64,000 bases of DNA. It comes from Lepidonotus clava. Lineage: Eukaryota; Annelida; Polychaeta; Phyllodocida; Polynoidae. The notes under the pieces are model-generated. The model was not told the origin of the DNA. It saw nothing but the letters and a program-made list of their open reading frames with translations, and made no database searches. The DNA is taken from positions 32,553,075 through 32,617,074 of the forward strand of contig OW387145.1 of assembly GCA_936440205.1 (NCBI GenBank), in the 5' to 3' direction. A program made the position numbers and the translations under genes. Shown here in pieces: positions 49,266 through 60,521 of the stretch (the first letter of the stretch is position 1; each line of letters opens with the position of its first letter).

Positions 49266-50414
49266 CGTCCCCTGCTACCAGAAGGAAGCCTCCTGACAGA
49301 CAGAGGCGGGAGACCGATCGAATAGCAGGCCAAATTCAATTCCACCCGATCGAGGAACGGAATAGTGATATCCCGGAATTCAATTCCAAACGGTGGGCCG
49401 GGGAGACTCAGCGGTCTATGAGGTTATCTGGATGGCTACTCCTTGTTTTAGGGGGGCCAGCCAAACTCCAGTACCTGCACATTATAGATTTTAAGGCCAT
49501 GATTCTTTGGGCTGATCCCAGATTGGTTGGGGTTCCTCTTTGGGGCTGGATTCATACTGATAAGGACCTTGTCCTGGCTGATAGTCTGTTAAATGGACAA
49601 TGGACACATTAATGGACACATAAAGGGACCAAAGGTCAGAACATCAATACGGCCGTCGATATGTTGTTAGACAAAAGAGCCAATCCTTTTAGCTCTCAGT
49701 AAATGCTTGGATGGGTCTGGGGCCTTTGAAAGCTTCGACATCTGACACAAGTTTAGCAGGTTCAAAACAAGCACAGCATAAATTCTTTCTCTTGTGAGTG
49801 CAATCATGAAAAGGGCTGCACAAATCACAGAAGAAAAAAATTGACTTAAATAAAAGAAAGAGCCGTTAATAATGTCCTAAGGTTCACACAGCTAACAATT
49901 CTGTATTTTCACTCGATCATTCAAAACAAATTTGATTAAAAAGTGTTTATTTATATTCGGCCCTAAACTGATAAAGAAAGCAAACACGGAATTATTAAGT
50001 CGCAACGCTGAATACAATATCAAGTTACATTGACATCTGAATTTAGTTAAAAACATAATGAAAACTGCAACTTTACCTTTACAATAATCCATCCTAAAGG
50101 TCAGTATAAAACCACATGGCACAGCGGGAGCAAGCTTTGCCTTCTCCATTTGTCTTATTTTTCTATGTTTGTTTTTGTTATTTTCATCATTTCTCTTTTT
50201 TCTTTTCTGACTTTTTTTTTCCTCTGTTGCTCCTGTGAGGAAACAGATCTGTCCTTGACTCCTGCACCCTGCTGTTTGTTGGAGGTAGGCCTGCTGTGTA
50301 GGCATGTGTCCAGGTCGGCCCCAGTGGTTGTCTTCTCCCCAGTACGGACATATATTTTGTCTGCTCAGCTCCGGGCCAGTCCTGCTGGGATGTAATCGCA
50401 GAGGAACAATGCTC
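49266..50414. other. Gene-free stretch
   Basis: No exon recognised. The longest open frame of the window (49892-50533, minus, 213 codons) covers this part and the 33-bp array; see findings. It contains an A-rich lysine/arginine segment and shows no known domain. Confidence 0.4.
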
Positions 50415-50513
50415 CAACAGTGCACTATGTCACTGAACCTCCCCACCCAACAGTGCACTATGTCACTGAACCTCCCCACCCAAAAATGCACTATGTCACT
50501 GAACCTCCCCTCC
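50415..50513 (+). repeat. 33-bp tandem repeat, 3 copies
   Basis: CAACAGTGCACTATGTCACT plus GAACCTCCCCACC, starting at 50415, 50448 and 50481. On the minus strand it encodes an 11-residue repeat (VGRFSDIVHCW) inside a long open frame. Confidence 0.88.
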
Positions 50514-51036
50514 CATAACCGATCTCCACCCAATCCATCGGGAGGCGTAATGCATTATGTACATATATAGATAGAGCACCGCCCAACATCTATCAAAGAA
50601 TAAGTAAATAATCGTATAGCATAGATAGCTTATGTAAAAAGTTACTTGAGTGATTACAACAAAACATATCGACTATAAATCATTGCATACAAAAGATTGT
50701 ATGTTTAAGCAATCAAGGAAATGATAAAATTGACATTGAATATCTGCCACTTCACTTCCTTTCTTGTATTGTGTCTTTCCATTTGTTATCTTTTTTACCC
50801 CTGTATGTATATATTAACTGGAATAATTAGGCGGCCATGACACTGAAGGTGAATCGCCTATTATATATATATATCACTTGTTTATGCCATTAAAAAGGCT
50901 CAAAGATTGGTAAGCTATACACCTCTCAGTTCCCCAGAAAACCCATGAAAACCTACGCTAAGAATCCAACGAATTCAAATTCCCCCACCATTCCAATTTC
51001 AACCCCACCCTCTAAGATCTCAGCAACTCTTTAGCT
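50514..51036. other. Gene-free stretch
   Basis: AT-rich, with a short TA repeat near 50860-50873. Nothing recognised. Confidence 0.5.
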
Positions 51037-51425
51037 GTAAGTTAGCCAACAATGGCCGTAAGTTAGCTAACAATGGCCGTAAGTTAGCCAACAATTGCTA
51101 TAAGTTAGCCAACAATGGCCGTAAGTTAGCCAACAATGCCCGTAAGTTAGCCAACAATGCCCATAAGTTATTCAACAATGGCTGTAAGTTAGCCAACAAT
51201 GGCCGTAAGTTAGCCAACAATGCTATAAGTTATTCAACAATGGCTGTAAGTTAGCCAACAATGGCCATAAGTTAGCCAACAATGGCCGTAAGTTAGCCAA
51301 CAATGCCCGTAAGTTAGCCAACAATGGCCGTAAGTTAGCCAACAATGGCTGTAAGTTAGCCAACAATGGCCATAAGTTAGCCAACAATGGCCATAAGTTA
51401 GCCAACAATGGCCGTAAGTTAGCCA
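51037..51425 (+). repeat. 21-bp minisatellite, about 18 copies
   Basis: Unit GTAAGTTAGCCAACAATGGC plus C. Variants with CATAAG, CTGTAAG or AATGCCC are mixed through the array, and some units have lost one base. Each unit contains GTAAGT, a perfect 5' splice-site hexamer, so on the plus strand the array presents more than ten donor-like sites. The long repetitive open frames on the minus strand are not genes. Confidence 0.93.
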
Positions 51426-51499
51426 TGCAACAAAGGCTGACCAGACTACCCTCATTTGATTCCTAGACATGTGTGAATGAAAACTAAAACCCGCAGGTG

Positions 51500-51710
51500 G
51501 TGGTCACTGGAGGCCGCGACAAAGGCCTGCCGGCCCGGGCAGGGATCATGTCGGGATCCAGAGTCTACGGTTACCGTCGGGACCACAGCCGAAGGCCGTC
51601 CAGGGGTGACGGGGTGCACCAGGCCGTCGGCATCATACGCCGTCGGGGCGCAGGCCGTCGGGATCCGTCACGTTGTCGGGGTTTGGGGGGGGGGGGGCTG
51701 TAGGGATCCG
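51500..51710. other. CpG-rich patch with repeated CCGTCGG, ending in a G run
   Basis: About 200 bp of CpG-rich sequence in which (G/A)CCGTCGG(G/C) recurs at least five times with irregular spacing, ending in a run of about 13 G. A plus-strand frame starting ATGTCGGGATCC is arginine-rich and ends after the G run; I treat it as a composition effect. It could be a CpG island, or a GC-rich repeat. Confidence 0.35.
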
Positions 51711-52052
51711 GACAGCCATTGCCTGCTGCCCCGGGTACCGCAAGTTCTGGGTTGGGTTTCTTTTTACTGTGGGTGAAATTGAATTGCATTGAAAACTATA
51801 TCAATTAAGGGATCATGCACTGTATGGAGGAATGCGAGGACACTGAAATAAGTATGGATGAAGGATGGGTTGTTTTAACCCATACTTAACTTTCCCTCCT
51901 GATGGGTGTTATCAAGATTCATAAATGTATATCACAGTGCCATTACACCGTGTAAAAACTCACCTTTCCCCCCATTTCATTGTTAATACTGTCTTGATAT
52001 AAACAATATTTAAATCGAAAGTTTCCGTTTCGGATCAGCAGTTCACTTTGGA

Positions 52053-52055
<3 letters not shown>
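51711..52055. other. Gene-free stretch
   Basis: Non-coding; nothing recognised. Confidence 0.5.

Positions 52056-52106
<51 letters not shown>
52056..52106. repeat. TA microsatellite
   Basis: Uninterrupted alternating AT over about 50 bp. Confidence 0.95.
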
Positions 52107-52109
<3 letters not shown>

Positions 52110-53957
52110 TATGGAGAAATGCCCTGGGTGATATGATATATCTTATTATTCATCAATCCTGGAGCATAAATTCAGAAGTGATTATCAGTATACTCCATCT
52201 GCAATACGTGATTCTCAGTATCCCATAGCAGGTGTTTGTCAATGAAGTTTGATGGCCAGTATACTTATCGGTGAATATTCAGAACAACTTACTGTGTTGT
52301 AAACTGATGTGGCGCCCGGGATACCAGCATCCCTTATATTTAGCCGCGCGATATACCGTCGGGGAAATTAAACATGGCTTGTTGAAGGTACAGGAGGAAA
52401 TAAGCCCTACCTGGAGGACAGGTAGTCAGGTGGTCCGTTCTGACCCAGATAACTTCTTACATAATGGGTCCGTACACCCATAAGAGTCAATGGCTATTAT
52501 TGGATAGTTAAAATCTGTGAAGAATTATTTTATTGGCCCTCTATGAATAGTATGGGTAACCCATTTGATTGTTGTTAGGCTGCTGGCTGGTTGATGGTCC
52601 TACCTGCCATAAACCAGCGGCCCCAGAGCATGCTGGGATTTGGGTGGGAATTCCCACCTAAAATGGTTGCTGGTGTACAGACTCATTTTGGGAAAGAGTT
52701 GGTCTGACTGGACAGACTAGTAGTCAGGTGGCCAGACGCCCTGGAGGAGGCGTCATTAGGCAGCCATCCCCGGAATGCCCGGATGGTGACAACAAATGAT
52801 GACCACCGGAAGCACGTGACCTGCAATAGCGTTCCTACATCCGGGGGCTTTGTGACGTACCCGTATAGGGGAATGTCAGACGTACACAGAGGGCGCTGCC
52901 GTCGCCGCCTCCAAATCTCCCTGAATAGAAAGTGGAATTAGGACTGTGTGTAGAAAGTTTAGGACTAGGGTAAAAACAAATAGAAAAGACAAAAGTATTG
53001 CTTTTGTCATTGTTGAGGGGGATCGGGGAAGAAGACGTATCAGTCGCCATCAATCTCCAGGCGGAGTCCTTACACAGACCAGGTGTTGATCTCCCTGCCA
53101 ACAAGAGGCATTCTGTACCTAAAACCACCGACTCTCACCCGCCAAGACGTATGGGGTTTTGTCGCTTTGCATTAACTGCCCTTCGTTATTGTTTCCTTAG
53201 TGTGACATCCCCACGAAAGGGAGCCCCAGTGAAAACAAACATCGGCAATGGCGGGCTGTCCCCCTCGCCATTTACGCCAAATTTATTTCCTTGACGATGG
53301 CCCCATTACCTGTCAATAACGTATAGGCGGCCAGTGAATGCCGTCTACATTTGAAACCATATCATTGGCAGGAGTGAAGATAGCATTTCACTTTAGAGGC
53401 AACTGGAGGCTATATCGATGGGGTGGCCCGGCTCGGAATAATTGGCCGGCGGGGACACGGTTCCCCTTCTGCCGGCTAGGGTTACTTGCCAGTGCCGCTA
53501 GCGATTTTCCCTCAATCCTCACTTGAATTAAGGTATATTTCTTAACCAGGGTGATTTATGGGGCTCCCATTCACAAGCCCTATGAATGTTGAATAAGTCC
53601 ACCAGGCCGGGGCACTAATTATCCCAAGGTACGCGTGTTTTGGGTATAATTATACCTGACCTCTCTGTACAGTGAAAAGTCCTCACATACCTCTGCTTAG
53701 TCCAGGTCTCACCAAGCGAAACGTAGTCAAATACATCTTTAACTTTCTGACAAGCTTCAAATAATCTTTTCCCAATATCTGGTGAAAAAATGGGCTATCA
53801 AATGCAAATAATTTGCTTTTCTTGTTGTGTTTGGTGCAGAAGAAGTTTTTCTTGGATTAGACAAATTGCTTCTGTCATTCTCTCGATGTTCGATGTCATT
53901 GATATTTATCACAATTTGAAAAATGGAGCTTAATTATTATTTTTTCTTCTTTTGTAG
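52107..53957. other. Intronic stretch before the 44-bp exon
   Basis: No exon recognised. A CTCF-like core ACAGAGGGCGCTGCC lies at 52886-52900 in a CpG-richer segment (about 52800-53130). The final 25 bp before 53958 are a strong pyrimidine tract. Confidence 0.4.
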
Positions 53958-54001
53958 GTGAGTAACTTTTACTTCATCTATGTCTTCACAGCCGGGGTGT
54001 G
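53958..54001 (+). CDS. Candidate 44-bp coding exon or recursive-splicing exon
   Basis: A long pyrimidine tract (TTTTTTCTTCTTTTGTAG) ends at 53957 and a canonical donor GTGAGT begins at 54002. Read in phase 0, which fits the exon at 14792-14934, the 44 bp are open and give VSNFYFIYVFTAGV plus two bases of a final codon (TG-). The aromatic, hydrophobic peptide could start a membrane segment. The exon itself begins GTGAGT, so the acceptor is directly followed by a perfect donor: the layout of a recursive-splicing ratchet site with its short downstream RS-exon. Both uses are possible. Fourteen open codons alone are weak evidence for coding; the phase match and the two strong splice sites are what support the call. 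Confidence 0.4.
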
Positions 54002-57000
54002 GTGAGTCTGTCCAACTACTGATAATATTTTTTTGACTTTTTATATTTTTGATGTTTTGTTATGATAATGTGTTAAATTATGCCTATTGTGTTTCCCCAA
54101 AACCTGTTTGTAAGGCGTCTAAACAAAACATTTTTCAGAATTGTTCAAGCGATTTATTCCCAGCCACCACGTGTAAATCTGTTATAAATTAGCCTAAAAC
54201 GTGCAAGGTATAAGGTCTTGTTTGTGGGAATCTAAGCACAAGTCTATACTAACTACAGAAACTGCATTTTAACCAAAATAAGCTGTTCCTCCAACCTTTT
54301 CTAAAACCTATATAGCGAGGATGATTTGCTAGCTACAGTAATGTTCTATGGCAGCTGAAGGATGTTGAAGCAGCACAGAATGTGATATACACTTTTAAAA
54401 CAGGCTATTTCTTATCACATTCCCACTTGTGAGGGGCTCCTCCCCCTACCAGGCGTTGACATGTGGCCTACACAGTGTCAAACACCAGACCGAAGATTTC
54501 ATCAACTAACGCTTTAGGTTCTGAGGTAACCCTATACCCTCTAGGGTGTTCGAACAGTTTCTTAAATAGAGCCTGTAACAATCGAGGTCACACTAGACAC
54601 TGTAAGGAAGCCACCCTTCCTACTTCGATCCCTAGACATATTTCAGGAATGTTAGCATAAATTCGACTGTCACTGTTTTCATGGTTAGGTTTATATATAA
54701 TGGATGGGTCCATGCATTGCAATGTGGCCCAGTGCTTGAGGGTCACACAGATAGGCTGCTCAAAACAACTGGGAGGTCACTTGTAAAAATGTTTGCATAA
54801 TTGTTAATTTGCCCTATTTCTCTGATCATAGGAAGGTAAACATATAATCCTGTCTATGTTTTTAGAGATACTATCATCTGATTTGGCAGAGCTCTTGATC
54901 TCATCCCATGTCATTCCGAATTGTTTTTCAAAGTACTAGAAGACTTGAAGGAAGTTAAGCTTACTTTGAACAACATATGATACAAATCGTAGTTTTGTGA
55001 AGCAAAGATGTTATTTTTTGCACAACTTCATCATCTGGATTTCCACATAAACGAGATTAGTTGACCCTCAGTCTTGATCGTTGGCTCGTGGAGATGTATA
55101 TAGGCCAGCAAGCGTCTATTACTGGTAGTATTAGGGACAGGTGGTTTCTGGAGGAAACATCAATTCCCCCACTCGTGCACAGTCATCTCAATCATCTCTT
55201 GCTGACCCGGGGAAAGTTATGGCTATGGACTACCTGTCACTTCTCTGCTTCTTCCATCATCCACCAATGTCCACCTGCCGAGCAATGGATGCAGGTGGGC
55301 TGTGGATTCCGGATTAGTGGATGACTTCCATGATAACCTACTGCCCCCCAGAATAGTGGATAGTGTAATATTAATGTCAGTGGAGGATTCTATGCAATAT
55401 TAAAAAATGAATAGGTAATTCCGTCGCATGCCTATTCAGGGGCTAGATTGGGCCCTGCTGTCATGAGTGGCATACCTGTAGTATGTATGGATTGGTCATT
55501 ACATATATATAGGGAGATGTAGTGGGATTGGGGGAATCATCGAGCCCAAATTGCAGGTAGATCATGACTTCCAGCTGAGGGCAAAAAGCATTCCAAAACA
55601 AACTACAAAAATATCCGAATCCACTGGTTTCTGAGTGCACTGAGTTTCCGCAGCCCCATCTCTGATCCTCAGTGGCCTCCTGATTGCCTAATTGGATCTG
55701 GGAGTGGAGTCTCATTCATTTTCCTTATTGTCTTCTACAGGTGCTCACAGGTGCTCGCCCCAGGCTAATGCCCCTAATTCGGAGCAGCTCATTCGGATAA
55801 TTCGCTTAGAACAGGGTACAATCAGGCGCTAAGCAAAAAGCAGTCACTCTCAGTACATCTCCACATCAGCCATACCTCCTTTAGCCATGTTCTTTTTTCA
55901 GTCATGTCCATTTGGGAACCATTAGGCCCATAGCCCTTTTTCCTCCGCCTACTATTTTTTTCTCACTCTAGCAATTTACTAGGAGTTACTCGGAAAGTGG
56001 ACTTCGAGTAAATGGAAGCTTTTTCGTGAATACCATTTTAGTCCCTCTCTGGTTTCCATTATATTTTTGTTACCATATATGGTATGGTGTAATGGAAGCT
56101 ATATGCTGCATTGGAGGAGAAACTTACTTTAGGGATGATTGAATTAGGGTTTAAAGAAATTGATACATGTTGCACGAGACCTCCCATGTAGTGTACTGAA
56201 ACAGGTTGAATGTCTCATGACAATAATGTCAACACTCAGCAAACACTGTGTAAAGGGGCAAAGGGGTACAGGAAAAAAACATGAAACTGGCCTTTGTATT
56301 AATATATCCTTCTATGGAGGTTCATACTATATTCCTACCATAAAACAAGAAACAATGTTCCCTTTCAAGGACACACCCAGGCTTCTTTCCTTAGAATAAC
56401 GCTCTCCTTTCAAAGTCAATAACAAAACGTAGCATTGACCCAACACATTGTATACAATGTGAGCATTGGATTGTTTGAGAAAGGGAGTTGACAATAGCCA
56501 TGCATGGTTATAAGAATTATACCACTGAACCCCACCAAAATATGGACAAGTGTTCACTTGATATACTCGAATATCAATGGCAACACTATCTTCAATTGGC
56601 TCTTTCTTACCATATCGTCTGCACATTTTATCCTTTGTATAGTTTTTGTACGAGTTGCTCCAGCAGCAAAGGAGCTGCTCTACGCATGAGCAGCTGCCAT
56701 ATAAAACTTCTGATACTCTGTAGATGAGAGGAGGGGCCTTGGAGCAAGGGCCGTCCTTTAACAATACGTCCAGGTCTCTAGGGGTTGGTTGGTGTCTGCC
56801 CCCGGTCAGAGATATCAAACACCCCCTCCTGTAAAGGTCTACCATTCCTTCTTTAAAGGTCTGACAGTGTTTATAAGAGCCACCCAGACGAGGAGGCCAA
56901 CAGAGGATCAAAGCGGCCTCTGTTCCCTATGGGCTAGCTTCTATTTCTGCCTCCCTACCCCCTCTCTCTGTCTCTATCTGAGCCTCTGAGCCTTCTGTAC

Positions 57001-57552
57001 GTGTTAGGATACAGAATGCCTACATTACACTTGTGTAATACAATTAATGTAGTATTTCCTTTTGTGCATCTATGCCTTTCTACATAGTTCTCTATACAAA
57101 ATACCGTTTACATCAGTATATCACAAAACCTTCTGCCTCATTTCCTTTGCCCAAACGAAACATTTCTTCATTAACCTTCACATTTGCCTGTCTTGCCCTG
57201 TTCCTTCTTCTCGATATTCCATCGCATACACTATATGTTTCTTTCCACCAAAATTCCCCTTTCTTACTACCCAATAGTCTTATTTCATTCCTATTCTCGA
57301 AGTCAAACTCTAATATCTATATTGCATTCACACAATGTACACTCCCCTTATAGCACTCCTCCCAATTCTCTGCCTTAGCTTATTCTCTCCTAACCCCTCC
57401 TTCTAAAGTCATTTGCTCTTTTTCTCTATAACATAGGCTATACTCATTTCTCCATGCACTGTAATTTCTTGTGAAATTCTTTTTGCGCGCAGTTGGTTTT
57501 GGGTCTTATTCGTTTAAAGGGTGCGTGTCCTGGATGACCTATCGACTTCCAT
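54002..57552. other. Downstream intron or 3' region, no firm exon
   Basis: Weak candidate only: an acceptor-like CAG at 55748-55750, read in the phase left by the 44-bp exon, gives a tryptophan codon and 26 more codons ending at TAA (55830-55832). GAGCAGCTC at 55782 and GAGCTGCTC at 56672 (with GAGCAGCTG 16 bp later) lie here. The minus-strand open frame at 56327-56911 is long but unrecognised. A CT-rich low-complexity segment spans about 56900-57450. Confidence 0.35.
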
Positions 57553-57615
57553 CCAATAACGACGTAGTGCAGTGACGTCACGACGGTCCCCTGGTCACAT
57601 GACAGTCATGTGACC
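57553..57615. promoter_or_regulatory. CCAAT box, CRE and 23-bp palindromic E-box pair
   Basis: CCAAT at 57553-57557, TGACGTCA at 57573-57580, then a perfect 23-bp palindrome at 57593-57615 with arms GGTCACATGAC and GTCATGTGACC around a central A. Each arm holds a CACATG/CATGTG E-box flanked by GTCA, close to the MITF/TFE consensus. CCAAT, CRE and E-box within 63 bp is the makeup of many CpG-poor promoters. No first exon was found on either side. Confidence 0.45.
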
Positions 57616-58557
57616 TCTGACAACCTGTCTCTGGTCATCATCTGTAGGATCAGGCTATTTTTTCTTGGAATTGTTATTTCTCCCATATGATTGTAAGGGC
57701 TTAAAAAGAATACACGAACTGCGTATTTATGGTTCCACAGAAGTTTGAATGCGGATGGTATGACAGTTCACATAAACTCGGAAGTCATGATCATAAACAC
57801 GTCTGCCGTGTGCGTCAGATATTAAGATTTATCCCGCTCAACCCCGGGGATGTACCTTCTTCTGAGCACATGTGTCTTTTTTTAATTGCAAGTACATGTG
57901 AGCCAGAAATATGATCCATAAACATTGCACTGAAGCACGTAATGCTATAACATGAGCTTATATACTCTACAGGGGTGGCAGGTTTATTTCATAGTTATGT
58001 TAGACATACCCCAACATCAACTGTGAGCGGATTAATCTTTTACTTCTTTGAGTTCTAAACCAGACACGTTCTGTCATTTCGAGAAAAAAGGATAAAATAT
58101 TATTATGTCTTTGATAACTTTACCATAATTCATCCAAGTATAAAAAATGCAATTATTTCCTATCTGTGTTTGAAGGTATGTTTAATAGGGTGGAAATTGG
58201 GGGAAAATGCGAGGGGGGGGGGGGCGAGGTTACGACCCCCCACTCCCCTGTTCATCCGCTTCCATGTCCGCCTAAGTTGCATTATCTGCGGTGTTGTCCA
58301 TTTATTGCATATGCATAATGGAAGGTGGGGTCAAGGGCTTTAGTACATTTTTAATATGTATTACATGCTAAAGGGGGATAAGGGTGGTCTGAAAAACATG
58401 TCAAAATGTGTACGTTATTAATGGGCGGCCAATATACACATGAAGCTACAACAGAGCTATTATCTTTTTAAAATATTTTATTCATACTGGAAATTCAGTT
58501 CGTTTTTCACTGGATTCCAATCTCGGAAAATATACACAGAAGAATTTTATACACTGT
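57616..58557. other. Gene-free stretch with a poly-G run
   Basis: A G run at about 58212-58224 is followed by GCGAGG and a C run near 58237-58242. No exon recognised. Confidence 0.45.
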
Positions 58558-58620
58558 AAAGGTATAAGGTAGTACATGTCAAAGGTAAATGTAAAGGTAT
58601 AGGAAAGTACATGTCAATGG
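58558..58620 (+). repeat. 35-bp tandem duplication
   Basis: AAAGGTATA starts at 58558 and 58593; both copies end AGTACATGTCAA. Only small differences separate them. Confidence 0.7.
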
Positions 58621-60521
58621 AGTTAAGCAGTTAAAGTACATATTAATTAAGGAGGAACAAAAGTTATGTTTCTGAAGAAATTGTTCATATCCATTACACC
58701 CTTACTCATTGCATCAACCCCCTCATTGAGTCTATCCATGCAATTTTGAATTAGCCCAATCCTAATAAATTATTCACTATAAGTACGTGTCCACCATGCA
58801 GATCAAAGTCAAGTCCTGCTCCGATTCTGCCATTGATACAAACACCCCCAGCATGATATGGCAGCACATCTGAGGCATTAGTCCCTGTCTGTCTTCAGCC
58901 TGTTCCCATGATACATATCTATACAGGATCACCAGGATCTAGGATATGGAAATGCAATGCTATGCAAGCGAGCGGGTTCTCTCCTCAGTTTTGTAGACAA
59001 AACCGAGGATATGTTTACTCTTATGCTCCAGCCCTGATGGCAAGGAGAGTAGGGCAAACCATACTCTTTGTGGTCAACTTTGGCCAATTCCTCTATGAAT
59101 TGGTATTGTGTATAAAGGTGGGTCGGCTTACGGGCCAGCCTGACAGTGATCTTTAACGCATTCGCTTTGAATCCTGCATCACAACATAAAAATCCCAGCC
59201 CACGCCCCTTAGTCTGGACACTGGATACACAGGTCTGTTGTCACAAGGGTGTCAAGTGGCAACCAGCTAAAGGTCGAGTTACGCTACACATTGTGAATTA
59301 GCTTATACGCAACTCTGCCGCTTCATCCCAGAGAATAGATTATCTCTTTTTTAGCAGAGCGCTGGCCAACATTGAAATACAAAGTAAATATCGCCCCTCG
59401 TGCATGGGGCTTTCTTTGCGGTAACATATCACCATCCCACAATGCTAAAGTAAAAAAGGATAGAATTTTTGGCTATAACGTTTTCGGCAAACAGACAACA
59501 CAACGCCTTTAGAATATGCCAATTTGTTGGGCCTGGAGCGACAAGATTCCTCCGACCGACTTCTTATTTCCGGACAATTTGCTGGTGTGATCCATAGGAG
59601 TGTTGACAGCTGCTATGCAGCCCTCTTGTAGAGGCAGAGCACCTACAAACACACTTTCCCTGAATTATGCCACCGTGTTCTCTAATATTTCTACATGCCC
59701 AAGATACCAATGGATAATACCGCAGTCTTTTTTCAACCCAAAAGAGAAAGAAACGGTTGAATTTTATGTTTCTATAATTATTTTCCTAAGTAAAATTATG
59801 TGCCTGAAATTAGGACTATACAGCAACAGCTTGGAAGATCAAGCATACTTGAAAGCTGTGTGGAAATAAAGACTTAAAAAAAAGAATTCAATCGATGTCC
59901 GTTGTCTGGCATTTTCTTCACACCTCTATTGTGATAAAACATGGCTACAATTAATCTTATTTATTCAAAAAGATTGATTTGTTTTTTGTCTGAACCACTG
60001 TGCTTGTAAAATTATAATAGAAATATCAAATAAAACCGTTTTTTACTTTAGAAGCATTGAATAAAGATGCACCCAAACCCATCTGCAAATCGGTCGCTGT
60101 TTGGACTTGTTTAACATTGTTATTCATGATTCTTTGCCAATCACTCTTTAGTTTCTTTTGCAAATGAGAAAATTTAATTTAGACCTAAAACGTTTCCATA
60201 TGCAACGTTTTACCTTTTAAAATATTTCAATTAGACAATTAAGCTGCCCGGGGCTTCTATACTCATAACACTAGTCCTCCCAGTCCCTCTAGGCGCTTCC
60301 CCATATCCATCTCCTACAAGCAAAATCCTCCAGTATGAAGCGAGCCCCATGTCTACATGTTCACATGCGCGTGACCACCCAGCGTGGAACAAGAGGAGGG
60401 TGTAAGTCGCTGACATGGTCTAATAACTTGTCGTGCCTGGTTATGTTTTAGACGCCCGTGACGTGATTAATGCATAAACAAGGCACCTCGTCCTCCCCCC
60501 AGGTTGACCCGTGCCTCAGGG
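58621..60521. other. Gene-free stretch
   Basis: No exon firmly recognised. A plus-strand frame ending AAG before GTGGGT at 59120 reads as a plausible membrane segment (RRVGQTILFVVNFGQFLYEL), but no acceptor gives a phase fitting the other exons. Confidence 0.35.

Noticed and set aside
51223-51470. Leucine- or histidine-rich repetitive frames on the minus strand
   Set aside because: These are the 21-bp minisatellite read in two frames.
58987-59119. Membrane-like peptide ending before GTGGGT
   Set aside because: No acceptor gives a phase consistent with the other exons, and the composition is not distinct from the flanks.
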